From positions 48,953 through 112,952 of the forward strand of contig DCCG01000027.1 in assembly GCA_002314145.1 (NCBI GenBank): a stretch of DNA of 64,000 bases, in the 5' to 3' direction. The DNA comes from Thalassolituus sp. UBA1087. Lineage in GTDB: Bacteria > Pseudomonadota > Gammaproteobacteria > Pseudomonadales > Oceanobacteraceae. Shown here in pieces: positions 1 through 8,800 of this stretch; within the stretch, counting starts at the first letter, position 1; every line of letters starts with the position of its first letter. Under the pieces are notes generated by a model, which saw nothing but the letters and a program-made list of their open reading frames with translations, was not told where the DNA came from and made no database searches. A program made the translations under genes and the position numbers.

Positions 1-1
1 G

Positions 2-880
2 TCAGCGCAGCCACGGCTCAAGATCTGTACGGCTTTGGCTTGTTAAAATGATTTGTTGCGCCTCTGGCCGTTCCCGGTAACGATCCACCCTCAATTGCTG
101 CAGCCAGTAAATGAGCAGTGCCGCCCTGACGCTATACTCCCTTGTCAGATTTCCTGACACATCGACTGTCATTCCATAATCCATCGCCACGATTCTTCGT
201 CGCGCCGCATCCAGCCTTGGGTCTGGTTCTATCGAAAACGTCACCCATGTGTTCCAGCCTTGATCATGCTCGCGACCATGCAGGGATTTTCCCTCTGCAT
301 CAAATACATTGCGAATACGGGTTAATACAAAATCACGATAATCCTGATTCTTTTCGCACCAGGCTCGTACATGCCAACGATGTCCGTCGTTGATCAGCGT
401 ATGAGGGCAGATTATGCGTTCTTCGAAATCAGGGCTCGTTATGCTTGCATAGGCTACATCCAGGCGCAACTGATGCCTGATGGCCTGAATGATGGGCCTG
501 ACAATGAGTGATGACGGAGAATGGTGACCACTGACCATACGCAGCACTGTGGATTCTCCAACAGCATCGCTACCATAATCACAAAACCGGTCGGCCATGA
601 GATTTATGTAGTTTTCCAGACCAGCAGAAAATAAGGTTGGCCTAGACTGCTCTGTCGGCTCGTAACACTTCAGGCTGGCGTTATAGGTGAGGTGTTCCGG
701 ATAACGGGCTTTGTAGTCATTAATCAGTCGACTTGAGCTCTGGCGGGTAATTGCCAGCAGCTTCATCAGATGACTGGTATTCAGACGCCCTTCCCACTGA
801 AGAACCAGCTCGATTGCGTGAAAGGCCTGCCTCTGCTGATGTGTGAGCTCTTCCTCCGGGGAAGCCATAGATGTATCCAT
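2..880 (-). CDS. WYL-domain transcriptional regulator (BrxR/CapW-like)
   Basis: Predicted DNA-binding regulator of 292 aa. An N-terminal winged helix-turn-helix (about residues 10-80) is followed by a WYL domain (about 120-210) with the hallmark stretch PHTLINDGHRWHVRAWCE then FVLTRI, and a C-terminal WCX-like part. This layout matches the BrxR/CapW regulators that control BREX, CBASS and other phage-defence loci; that is family knowledge, and the target here is not visible. The open frame extends upstream to a TTG at 895, but I chose the ATG at 880 with GGAG just before it. The stop is at 2-4, so the gene is complete. It reads out of the window, so any operon it heads lies to the left. A palindrome at 904-915 sits 24 bp before the start and could be its operator. 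Confidence 0.8.
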   Translation of the reverse strand: MDTSMASPEEELTHQQRQAFHAIELVLQWEGRLNTSHLMKLLAITRQSSSRLINDYKARYPEHLTYNASLKCYEPTEQSRPTLFSAGLENYINLMADRFCDYGSDAVGESTVLRMVSGHHSPSSLIVRPIIQAIRHQLRLDVAYASITSPDFEERIICPHTLINDGHRWHVRAWCEKNQDYRDFVLTRIRNVFDAEGKSLHGREHDQGWNTWVTFSIEPDPRLDAARRRIVAMDYGMTVDVSGNLTREYSVRAALLIYWLQQLRVDRYRERPEAQQIILTSQSRTDLEPWLR

Positions 881-903
881 ATGCTCCGAATACAATCCTT
901 GTC

Positions 904-915
904 GAGTATTTACTC
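904..915. promoter_or_regulatory. Inverted repeat upstream of the WYL regulator
   Basis: Perfect 5-bp inverted repeat GAGTA-TT-TACTC, centred about 30 bp before the ATG of the WYL gene. BrxR/CapW proteins bind inverted repeats upstream of their own genes, so this is a candidate autoregulatory operator. It is short and could be chance. Confidence 0.35.
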
Positions 916-1163
916 AATTGTACATACAGTTTCCACAAATTCTCTAGCCATTTTCCAGCTTCGTAATCATTGCAGCTCTTTATTTATTGCCATAGGCAAT
1001 CATTTCATGGGGACATTCCCGGAATATGCTAATGAATCGCACCGTGTGGCAGAGACTATTAGCCCAGTGGGGCTTGGTCATCTCAAATAAACTGTAATCC
1101 CTCCCCTAAAATGGGCTATTTCAAACTTGGTATTTTCCAAGTTGTTATCAACCCGGCCTAAAC
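916..1163. other. Intergenic region with a small hairpin
   Basis: AT-rich spacer between the WYL gene and the toxin gene. The only structure I see is a 7-bp inverted repeat AACTTGG-N6-CCAAGTT at 1124-1143, 20 bp beyond the toxin stop. It could end the leftward toxin-antitoxin transcript, but it lacks a clear U tract. No convincing gene. Confidence 0.4.
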
Positions 1164-1730
1164 TCACAACCCCGCCGCCCACTCCGGCAACCGAGCCAAA
1201 TGCTCCGTACGAACCCCCTGCTTAATGGTTAACACCGGCTGAAAGGGATTATCAAGGCGGGAGTTATCCAGCACCCGCACCTGATCACACAGCGGGATCG
1301 CAAGGCGAACATTGTCCAGCATCCGTGGGATACGGGCTTCAACTTTATCCGTGGGGACATTGTGGCCACCATCAAGCACGCGCTGGCTGATACGGGCGAG
1401 ATTCAGCCCGGTGGATTCGACATGAATCACCACCATGATGATCTGGTAACCCAGCGCTTTCGCGTGGGCCATAAAATCCACTTTAGAGGGGTGGGAAAAA
1501 ACAGTTTCAAAACAAAAACTATGAGCAGCCTGCAGCTGTTCGAAGCGCATGGCCTCGGCGATTCTGGCGGCTTCGTAGCTGTTGCCTTCCGGATCGTCGG
1601 GAAATACTTCCCTGGCGATCAGGTCGGCATTGATAAATGGCATGCCTAACGGCTGAAGTACCTGCTGGTAGAAGGTGCTCTTACCCGAGCCGTTTCCACC
1701 CACCAGCATCCACAGCTGTTTGCTGCTCAT
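1164..1730 (-). CDS. Zeta-toxin-like P-loop kinase
   Basis: A 188-aa P-loop protein with Walker A GGNGSGKST near the N-terminus, then INAD and the FETVFSH segment that in zeta/PezT-type kinases carries substrate-binding acidic residues. Zeta toxins phosphorylate UDP-N-acetylglucosamine and block peptidoglycan synthesis; for this short lineage the substrate is inferred. The start overlaps the upstream antitoxin stop by 4 bp (ATGA), so the two are translationally coupled, as expected for a toxin-antitoxin pair. The partner is ParD-like rather than an epsilon or PezA protein, so this is not a canonical epsilon-zeta system. It could also be a housekeeping AAA kinase; the coupling favours a toxin. 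Confidence 0.75.
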   Translation of the reverse strand: MSSKQLWMLVGGNGSGKSTFYQQVLQPLGMPFINADLIAREVFPDDPEGNSYEAARIAEAMRFEQLQAAHSFCFETVFSHPSKVDFMAHAKALGYQIIMVVIHVESTGLNLARISQRVLDGGHNVPTDKVEARIPRMLDNVRLAIPLCDQVRVLDNSRLDNPFQPVLTIKQGVRTEHLARLPEWAAGL

Positions 1731-2137
1731 GCGTTTTGTTCAGGAACAAACTGCCCGTTAATGAACTGACCAACTTCGATCCGTCCGTCCGGGTAGCAGG
1801 CTTCTAAAAGACCGGGGTGTGTGGCTGACGCCTGATAGCGCACACTACCGGCGGCAATCGCTTCACTGAGTGCACCTGAATCGCGCTCCCGGTCAAGGGC
1901 CGCAAACACGTCATCCGGGTCCACCGGGCTGGGAACCGTATGTTCTACGCGGAGAGTCGCCAGCCCCGCCTGTACCGACAACAGAACATCAGGATTAACG
2001 ACCTTTGCCACCTTACGGCCAAGATCTGCCCAGTATTCAATCTGTTCTGCGGCACTGCGGTGCAGGGTCGAGCCAGCCACTGCAGCAGCAGTCATCAGGT
2101 TGCTTTCCAACCGCACAGGGGATGATGCTTTAGCCAT
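1727..2137 (-). CDS. ParD-like antitoxin
   Basis: A 136-aa protein resembling the ParD_like family. The N-terminal half (SPVRLESNLM, then AAAVAGSTLHRSAAEQIEYWADLGRK) looks like a ribbon-helix-helix DNA-binding unit. The C-terminal half (from about residue 85) is probably the toxin-binding tail. It is the first gene of the pair, 4-bp overlapped with the zeta-like gene, with a good ribosome site (GAGAGG, 8 nt from ATG). A 7-bp perfect palindrome at 2171-2187 covers the likely promoter, which suits autorepression. Function is inferred from family and arrangement. Confidence 0.75.
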   Translation of the reverse strand: MAKASSPVRLESNLMTAAAVAGSTLHRSAAEQIEYWADLGRKVAKVVNPDVLLSVQAGLATLRVEHTVPSPVDPDDVFAALDRERDSGALSEAIAAGSVRYQASATHPGLLEACYPDGRIEVGQFINGQFVPEQNA

Positions 2138-2167
2138 GACAATTACCTCTCTGAGATGCCATCTAAC

Positions 2168-2187
2168 GATTGTAGCAGATTGCTACA
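2168..2187 (-). promoter_or_regulatory. Palindromic operator/promoter of the toxin-antitoxin pair
   Basis: TGTAGCA-GAT-TGCTACA (2171-2187) is a perfect 7-bp inverted repeat 34 bp upstream of the antitoxin start. On the minus strand it overlaps a good -10 element TACAAT (2168-2173). A repressor bound here would block RNA polymerase. The likely binder is the ParD-like antitoxin or its complex; this is inference. Confidence 0.5.
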
Positions 2188-2446
2188 GACAAGATACAAA
2201 AAAAGTATCCGCAGAACCAGCAGGCAGAGTGTTTCAGCGCATTCTGCCGGGCTTAACGCCTGTTATCTCGCTGCTAAAGCAGCTGTGGCTACCCAATCGT
2301 GCCTCTGCTTTCTTATCTTCCCGCTCACCCACACTCACCAATAACGGCCTTCACTGTCAATCTCACAGGCCTGTATGGTCAATCCAGCACCTCTGCAAGC
2401 CGCTATCTTATCCGTCAAACAATAATTAACCTGGCTGGACCCATTC
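2188..2446. other. Intergenic region between divergent operons
   Basis: Spacer between the leftward toxin-antitoxin operon and the rightward FAD dehydrogenase operon. It holds a GATAC-A7-GTATC inverted repeat at 2193-2209. The rightward promoter presumably lies in the AT-rich part near 2400-2430. No gene-like reading frame is convincing. Confidence 0.4.
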
Positions 2447-4060
2447 ATGAGCAAACATATTTCTTCCGATGCACTGATCATCGGCGGCGGTATTGCCGGC
2501 ATCGTTACTGCGGTGGAACTGCTGCGCGCCGGTAAAACGGTGACCATTGTTGACCGCGACAGTGAAGAGCGTCTGGGTGGGCTCGCATTATGGGCCTTCG
2601 GTGGTATGGCATTAGTGGGCACGCCGTTGCAGCGCAAGATGGGCATTAAGGATACGCCGGCGCGGGCACTGCAGGACTGGATCAGCTTTGGTGAGTTGGA
2701 TACAACCGACGAGCATTCTCTGGCATGGGCTAAATATTATGTTGAAAACTCCCTGCCGGAAGTGCACGACTGGCTAAAGAACGAAGGCATTAAGTTTATG
2801 CCGGCCGTCAACTGGGTGGAACGCGGCATGTACGGCGGAGGCAACAGTGTGCCGCGTTATCACATTGTTTACGGCACCTCACGGGAACTGACCCGTACCA
2901 TGATTTCTGCCCTGCATGCGGCCAATAAAGATAACCGGTTAACTCTGCTTCACCACCACAGCATCCATGAACTGGAGCAACAGGGGCACAGGGTGTGTGG
3001 CGCAGCCGGCAGCAATGATAAAACCGGGGAAGACATCCGCTTCAGTGCGGATACCGTGGTGGTTGCCACCGGGGGGATTAACGGCAACCACCGGCAGACC
3101 CGTGCCAACTGGCCAGCGCAACGGCCATTGCCGGATACGATGCTGAACGGCGCTCACCCACTGGCGGATGGCAACATGCATCACCACGTGGCTGACACGC
3201 TGGGGGGGCATATTGTTAACGCCGGCGAAATGTGGAACTACGCAGCGGGGTTCCGCCACCCATATCCACACTTTGATGGTCATGGGTTATCGACCATTCC
3301 ATGTAAATCCGCGCTGTGGCTGAATCACAAAGGTCAGCGTATCGGCCCGGAGCCTCTGGTAACCGGCTTTGATACCCACTGGCTGTGTCAGCGCGTTGCG
3401 GAACAGGAAAAACCCTGGACCTGGCACCTGCTGAACTGGCGCATCGCCATTAAAGAATTTGCGATCTCCGGCGCCGAGCATAATCAGCGTATCCGGGATA
3501 AACAATTTCTGCGGTTTGTGTTCGAAACCCTGACCGGCAATCACCGCCTGATTAAACAAATGGCGCGCGAAAGCGACGATTTTATCGTTGCGGATACACT
3601 GCAGGAACTGGCAGAAAAAATGAACGCCCTGACCTGCTCTCATGATATTGATCCGGCCGTTTTGCAGGCCACAGCCGACGACTTCGATGCCAATTTTGAG
3701 GGCGGCGCCAAATTCTCTAACGATGATCAGATCCGCCGTATTCTGCATGCACGTCAATGGGGGCCGGACAAGCTGCGTACCTGCAAACCGGCGCCACTGC
3801 AGACAAAAGGCGCCGGACCTTTCATAGCCATCCGCATGCAATTAATTACCCGCAAAAGCCTCGGCGGTTTGCGTACCGATTTAAAAAGTCGTGTACTGGG
3901 AACAGACAACCAGCCGGTCGCCGGGCTCTATTGTGTTGGTGAAGCAGCAGGCTTTGGTGGCGGCGGCTGCAATGGCAAACGCTCTCTGGAAGGCACTTTT
4001 TTACCCGGCTGTATTTTAACAGCCCGCGCCGCAGCCAAAGCCATTATCAGCGGCGAATAA
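2447..4060 (+). CDS. FAD-dependent dehydrogenase (fumarate reductase/3-ketosteroid dehydrogenase type)
   Basis: A 537-aa flavoprotein. Its N-terminus has a classical Rossmann dinucleotide motif GGGIAGIVTAVEL followed by an acidic residue (IVDRD), and the C-terminus has the second FAD signature (GEAAGFGGGGCNGKRSLEG). The fold is that of the FAD_binding_2 family, which includes fumarate reductase, 3-ketosteroid-delta1-dehydrogenase and many proteins annotated only as FAD-binding dehydrogenase. It has no secretion signal, so it is probably cytosolic. It is the first gene of an operon with the ThDP enzyme 32 bp downstream. The substrate cannot be told from sequence; a dehydrogenation of a ring or enone-forming substrate is the usual reaction. 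Confidence 0.8.
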   Translation: MSKHISSDALIIGGGIAGIVTAVELLRAGKTVTIVDRDSEERLGGLALWAFGGMALVGTPLQRKMGIKDTPARALQDWISFGELDTTDEHSLAWAKYYVENSLPEVHDWLKNEGIKFMPAVNWVERGMYGGGNSVPRYHIVYGTSRELTRTMISALHAANKDNRLTLLHHHSIHELEQQGHRVCGAAGSNDKTGEDIRFSADTVVVATGGINGNHRQTRANWPAQRPLPDTMLNGAHPLADGNMHHHVADTLGGHIVNAGEMWNYAAGFRHPYPHFDGHGLSTIPCKSALWLNHKGQRIGPEPLVTGFDTHWLCQRVAEQEKPWTWHLLNWRIAIKEFAISGAEHNQRIRDKQFLRFVFETLTGNHRLIKQMARESDDFIVADTLQELAEKMNALTCSHDIDPAVLQATADDFDANFEGGAKFSNDDQIRRILHARQWGPDKLRTCKPAPLQTKGAGPFIAIRMQLITRKSLGGLRTDLKSRVLGTDNQPVAGLYCVGEAAGFGGGGCNGKRSLEGTFLPGCILTARAAAKAIISGE

Positions 4061-4092
4061 CCCGAACGATTTTTTGAGCGAGGAGAATAACA

Positions 4093-5751
4093 ATGCCAAA
4101 CGGCGCACAGGCTCTGATGAAAACTCTGGTGGATGCGGGTATCGACGTCTGCTTCACCAACCCGGGCACCAGCGAAATGCACTTTGTGGCCGCCCTCGAC
4201 AGTGAACCGAACATGCGTGCCGTATTGGCGTTGTTTGAAGGCGTCGCGACCGGTGCCGCGGATGGTTATGCCCGCATGGCAGATAAACCAGCGGCCACCC
4301 TGCTGCATCTGGGTTGTGGTTTAGGCAATGGACTGGCGAATCTGCACAATGCCCGCAAAGGCAAAGTGCCGGTGGTAAATATTGTGGGTGACCACGCCAC
4401 TTACCATGTGAAATACGACGCTCAGCTGCAGTCAGATATTGAAACCGTTGCCCGTAATGTATCGCCCGGTTTTGTGCGTACTTCACAAACCACCGAAGCA
4501 CTGTGTCAGGACGCGGCTGATGCCATCACCGCGGCCCGCGGCCTGCCGGGGCAGGTCGCTACGCTGGTATTACCGGCTGACGTTTCCTGGGGAGAGAATG
4601 GTACGCCCTGCGCGGTTCCGGCACAGATATCCCAGCCGGAAGCGGATGACGCCACAGTAAAAAAAGCCGCTGATGCCATCCGCTCAGGAAAGAAAACCGC
4701 CCTATTATTAGGCGGACATGGTCTGCGTGAACCCAGCCTGCTGGCAGCGGCAAAAATTGCCGCCGCACATGGCGTTAAACTGTTTGCTGAAACATTCCCT
4801 ACCCGTATTGAGCGTGGCGCCGGCCTACCCCCGGTCGAACGTATTGCTTATCTGGCAGAACTGGCCGGAGTACAGCTGGCCGACATCGACCACCTGATTC
4901 TGGTGGACTGCAAGGCGCCGGTGTCTTTCTTTGCCTATCCAGGTAAGCAAAGTTACCTGGTACCTGAGCGCTGCAATGTGCACACCCTGTCCACGCCGGA
5001 GCAGTCAGCCGCCGCCAGTCTGCAGAAACTGGTCACAGAACTGGGAGCTGCAGAAGCTACGCCGGCCATTCAGCAGGCCAACCGGCCGGATGCGCCGCGC
5101 GGTCGTCTGACTGCCCCGAAAGTCTGCAAAGCCGTGGGCCATTACCTGCCGGACAACGCCATTATCGTGGATGAATCCATCACCTCCGGCCTGATGTTAA
5201 ACGCCATGACGGACGGCGCGCCGCGTCACGATATGATTACCCTGACCGGCGGCGCGATTGGCCAGGGCCTGCCCAATGCCATCGGTGCCGCCATCGCCTG
5301 CCCGGATCGCCCTGTGATGGCGCTCATCGGTGACGGTACCTCCATGTACACCATTCAGTCGCTGTGGACCATGGCCCGCGAAGAGCTCAACGTGACGGCG
5401 ATTATTTTTAATAATGCATCCTACTCAGTACTGAATATCGAACTGGAACGCGTAGGCGCCGATTCGGCCGGCGAGAAAGCCAGATCGCAGCTGGATCTGA
5501 ACGGGCCGGTCCTCAACTTTGCGCAGTTAGCCCAGGGGATGGGCGTGCATGGTGTGCGGGTATCCACCGCCGAAGAATTAAACAAAGCGCTGGAATACGC
5601 CCAAAGCCATCCGGGCCCGCATCTGATTGAGGCCATGGTGCCGGAGTCAATGAATGGCGTAAAACGCAAAGTTCTGCCCTGGGTGCTGCGTTCTTTACCC
5701 AGCCTGCCGTTATCCATGACCCGGGCGCTGAAGAAAAAAATTGCCCCCTGA
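4093..5751 (+). CDS. Acetolactate-synthase-like thiamine diphosphate enzyme
   Basis: A 552-aa ThDP-dependent enzyme with the three standard domains. The catalytic glutamate lies in LFEGVATGAADGYARM, and the C-terminal cofactor motif begins GDGTSMYTIQ and ends in the NN of IIFNN. Proteins like this are usually annotated as acetolactate synthase large subunit. No regulatory subunit is adjacent, and it sits behind an FAD dehydrogenase, not in an ilv operon. A benzoylformate-decarboxylase-like or other C-C lyase/ligase role is therefore at least as likely as branched-chain amino acid synthesis. The ribosome site GAGGAG is strong. An intrinsic terminator follows at 5792-5824. Confidence 0.75.
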   Translation: MPNGAQALMKTLVDAGIDVCFTNPGTSEMHFVAALDSEPNMRAVLALFEGVATGAADGYARMADKPAATLLHLGCGLGNGLANLHNARKGKVPVVNIVGDHATYHVKYDAQLQSDIETVARNVSPGFVRTSQTTEALCQDAADAITAARGLPGQVATLVLPADVSWGENGTPCAVPAQISQPEADDATVKKAADAIRSGKKTALLLGGHGLREPSLLAAAKIAAAHGVKLFAETFPTRIERGAGLPPVERIAYLAELAGVQLADIDHLILVDCKAPVSFFAYPGKQSYLVPERCNVHTLSTPEQSAAASLQKLVTELGAAEATPAIQQANRPDAPRGRLTAPKVCKAVGHYLPDNAIIVDESITSGLMLNAMTDGAPRHDMITLTGGAIGQGLPNAIGAAIACPDRPVMALIGDGTSMYTIQSLWTMAREELNVTAIIFNNASYSVLNIELERVGADSAGEKARSQLDLNGPVLNFAQLAQGMGVHGVRVSTAEELNKALEYAQSHPGPHLIEAMVPESMNGVKRKVLPWVLRSLPSLPLSMTRALKKKIAP

Positions 5752-5791
5752 CAAGCGGGTGTTATCCAGACTGGCATCACCATCGGCTGCC

Positions 5792-5824
5792 ATAAAAAAG
5801 CCCGCATTAAGCGGGCTTTTTTAT
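5792..5824. terminator. Bidirectional intrinsic terminator
   Basis: Stem GCCCGC-ATTAA-GCGGGC flanked by six A on the left and six T on the right, between the rightward ThDP gene and the leftward putA. It can stop both converging transcripts. Confidence 0.9.
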
Positions 5825-5848
5825 GGCTGACGCTAACGCGCCGCCACT

Positions 5849-8800
5849 TTACTCAGCAGCTGCAATCAGGCTGGCGTTACCGCCGGCAGCGGTGGTATCA
5901 ATACACAGATGACGTTCGATCTGATAACGCTCATGCTGCAGCATTTCAGCAATCAGCGGAATCAGGACGCCATCACGTTGCGCCAGTGCCTGACGATAAC
6001 GGCTGAGCCACTCAGCATCAGCGACACTGACCACAGCAGCAAAGCCATCACAGTCGGTCAGCGCCTGAGCTTCCACAACACCTTCCACTGCAACCACAGG
6101 CAAGCCAGAGACGGCCATCGCATCCAGCACATTGCGGGCGCCGGTGGCGACCATAACCGCCTGGTTGCCGTTCGCCATGGCCATGGCGGCCTGTTTCATC
6201 GCGGTCATGGCATCCGGCCCCAGACACAGTACAACGCCCCGCGCATGCAGCGACAGGCGGTTTGTTTCACCGGTTGGCCCGGGCATATTGGTCACTGATT
6301 CTGTGTCTGCCAGCGGCAGTTTCAGCTCTTCCAGCATGCCCTGCAGATGACCGGCGTCCGCCGCTTTCAGGCCGGCAGCCTGATCAATGGCAGCCTGTAA
6401 TGCATCCTGCTTAACGGCATCCGCCGGCTGCTCGACAATTTCAGGCACCAGGCGTGTATCGCGCATAAAGCGATGAATATACGCCGGACCACCCGCCTTA
6501 GGGCCGGTACCGGAAAGCCCTTCACCGCCGAACGGCTGTGACCCCACGATGGCACCGATCTGATTGCGGTTAACATAAGCATTACCCACATGAATCTGCC
6601 GGGTGACGGCTTCGATGCGGTTATCCATACGGGTATGCAGGCCAAACGTCAGACCGTAGCCACGGGCGTTGATATCACGGATAACTTTATTGACTTCAGT
6701 GGCGCGGAACGTGGTCACGTGCAACACCGGACCAAAAATTTCTTCCGGCATATCTTCAATGCCTTTCACCCGGATTACCGTGGGCGCCACAAAACGCCCC
6801 TCATCTGGCACAGCCAGTGATTTACTTACCAGGCCGCGCATAGAAAACTCCTGACAATAACGCTCAATTTTCTGTTTGGCGGCATCATCAATCACCGGCC
6901 CCACATCGGTACTCAGATACCAGGGGTTACCGGGCTGCAGTTCATCCATCGCGCCGTACAGCATTTCCAGCAGGTTGTCGGCAATGTCTTCCTGAAGGTA
7001 CAGAATACGCAGCGCTGAACAACGCTGGCCGGCACTCTGAAAGGCCGAAGCCAGCACATCACGCACCACCTGCTCAGGCAATGCCGTCGAATCCACCAGC
7101 ATGGCATTCAGACCACCGGTTTCGGCAATCAGGGGGGCCTCCGGCTCCATATGGCTGACCATCATCTGGTTGATGCGCATCGCCGTCTGGGTGGAACCGG
7201 TAAAGCACACACCGGCAATCCGCGCATCGGCGGTCAGCGCCGCCCCGACTTTCGCACCACTGCCTGGCAGTAACTGGATCACATCGGCAGGCACGCCGGC
7301 CTGGTGCATTAATTCCACCGCCCGGTAAGCAATGATGGGCGTCTGATCCGCCGGTTTGGCCAGTACGCTGTTACCCGCCGCCAGTGCCGCCAGAATCTGT
7401 CCGGAGAAAATCGCCAGCGGGAAATTCCACGGAGAAATGCAGGTAATCACACCACGCGGTTTCAGGTATGCAGCCTCGGGCTGATCCTGAAAAACACGCA
7501 ACTGTTGCGCGTAATAACGGGCAAAGTCCACGGCTTCACGGATTTCGCCCACCGCATCGGCCAGGGTTTTACCGGCCTCACGGGTGGCAATGGCAAACAG
7601 TTCAATGGCATGTTCTTCATACAGGTCTGCCACCCGCTCCAGAATCTGTGCCCGCTGCTCCGGCGCTGTGTCAGACCATTGTGCAAAGCCGCTGCCTGCG
7701 GCTGTGATTGCCTGTTCTATGTCGCTGGCCGAGGCGCTGGTCACGCTGCCCACGGTGTCAGAAACATCCGCCGGATTCACCAGCACGGTGGTTTCATCCC
7801 CTTCCACCGTACCGGCAATCACAGGTCCTGCCTGCCACTGGCAGTTGCTGTAAGCGGCTCTTTGCTGATCAATCGCGGCGATAATTTCAGAGTCTGTAAT
7901 ATCAAAGCCTTTGGCATTTTTACGTCCGTTGCCGTAAAGATCTGCCGGCTGAGCAATCACTGAACTGGGGCGTACGCCTTTTTCCGCCACCTCGGTAAAG
8001 GGGTCGCGGGCAATGGTTTCCGGAGCAATGCGCTCATCCACGATCTGATTCACAAACGAGCTGTTAGCGCCGTTTTCCAGCAGCCGGCGCACCAGATAGG
8101 CCAGCAGGTCTTTGTGCTGCCCTACCGGCGCATAAATACGGCAGCGGGTATTTTCTTTGGTATGCACCATGTCGTGCAAAGATTCGCCCATGCCGTGCAG
8201 GCGCTGGAATTCAAAGGCTTCTCTGTCGACGTCTTCCGCCATGGTCAGGACGGCGGCCATGGAATGCGCATTGTGCGTGGCAAACTGCGGGTAGATACGA
8301 TCGGTTTTTGCCAGTAGTTTCTCAGCACAGCATAAGTAAGAAATATCCGAATGGATTTTACGTGTGTATACAGGAAAACCATCCAGACCCAGCGTCTGCG
8401 CCCGTTTGATTTCGGCATCCCAATAAGCGCCTTTCACCAGCCGTACCATGATGCGGCGATCTAAACGTGTTGCCAGCGCATACAGCCAGTCAATAACAAA
8501 CGAAGTACGCTGCCCGAAGGCCTGGACCACCACGCCAAAGCCATCCCAGCCCTGTAATTCCGGATCGGACAGAACCGCTTCGATCACGTCGAGTGAGATA
8601 TCCAGCCGGTCGGCCTCCTCGGCATCGATGTTAAAGCCCATATTGGCTTTCGCCGCCTGACGCGCCAGCGTGCGCGTGCGCTCCACCAGCTCCGTCATTA
8701 CCCGCTCACGTTTGGCAAACTCATAACGCGGATGCAGCGCCGATAACTTCACCGAGATACCGGGGTTATCTGCAATCCGGTCGTGTACACACAGTGGCGT

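Noticed and set aside
3287..3841. 184-aa minus-strand frame inside the FAD dehydrogenase gene
   Set aside because: Shadow frame; the plus-strand gene has clear FAD motifs.
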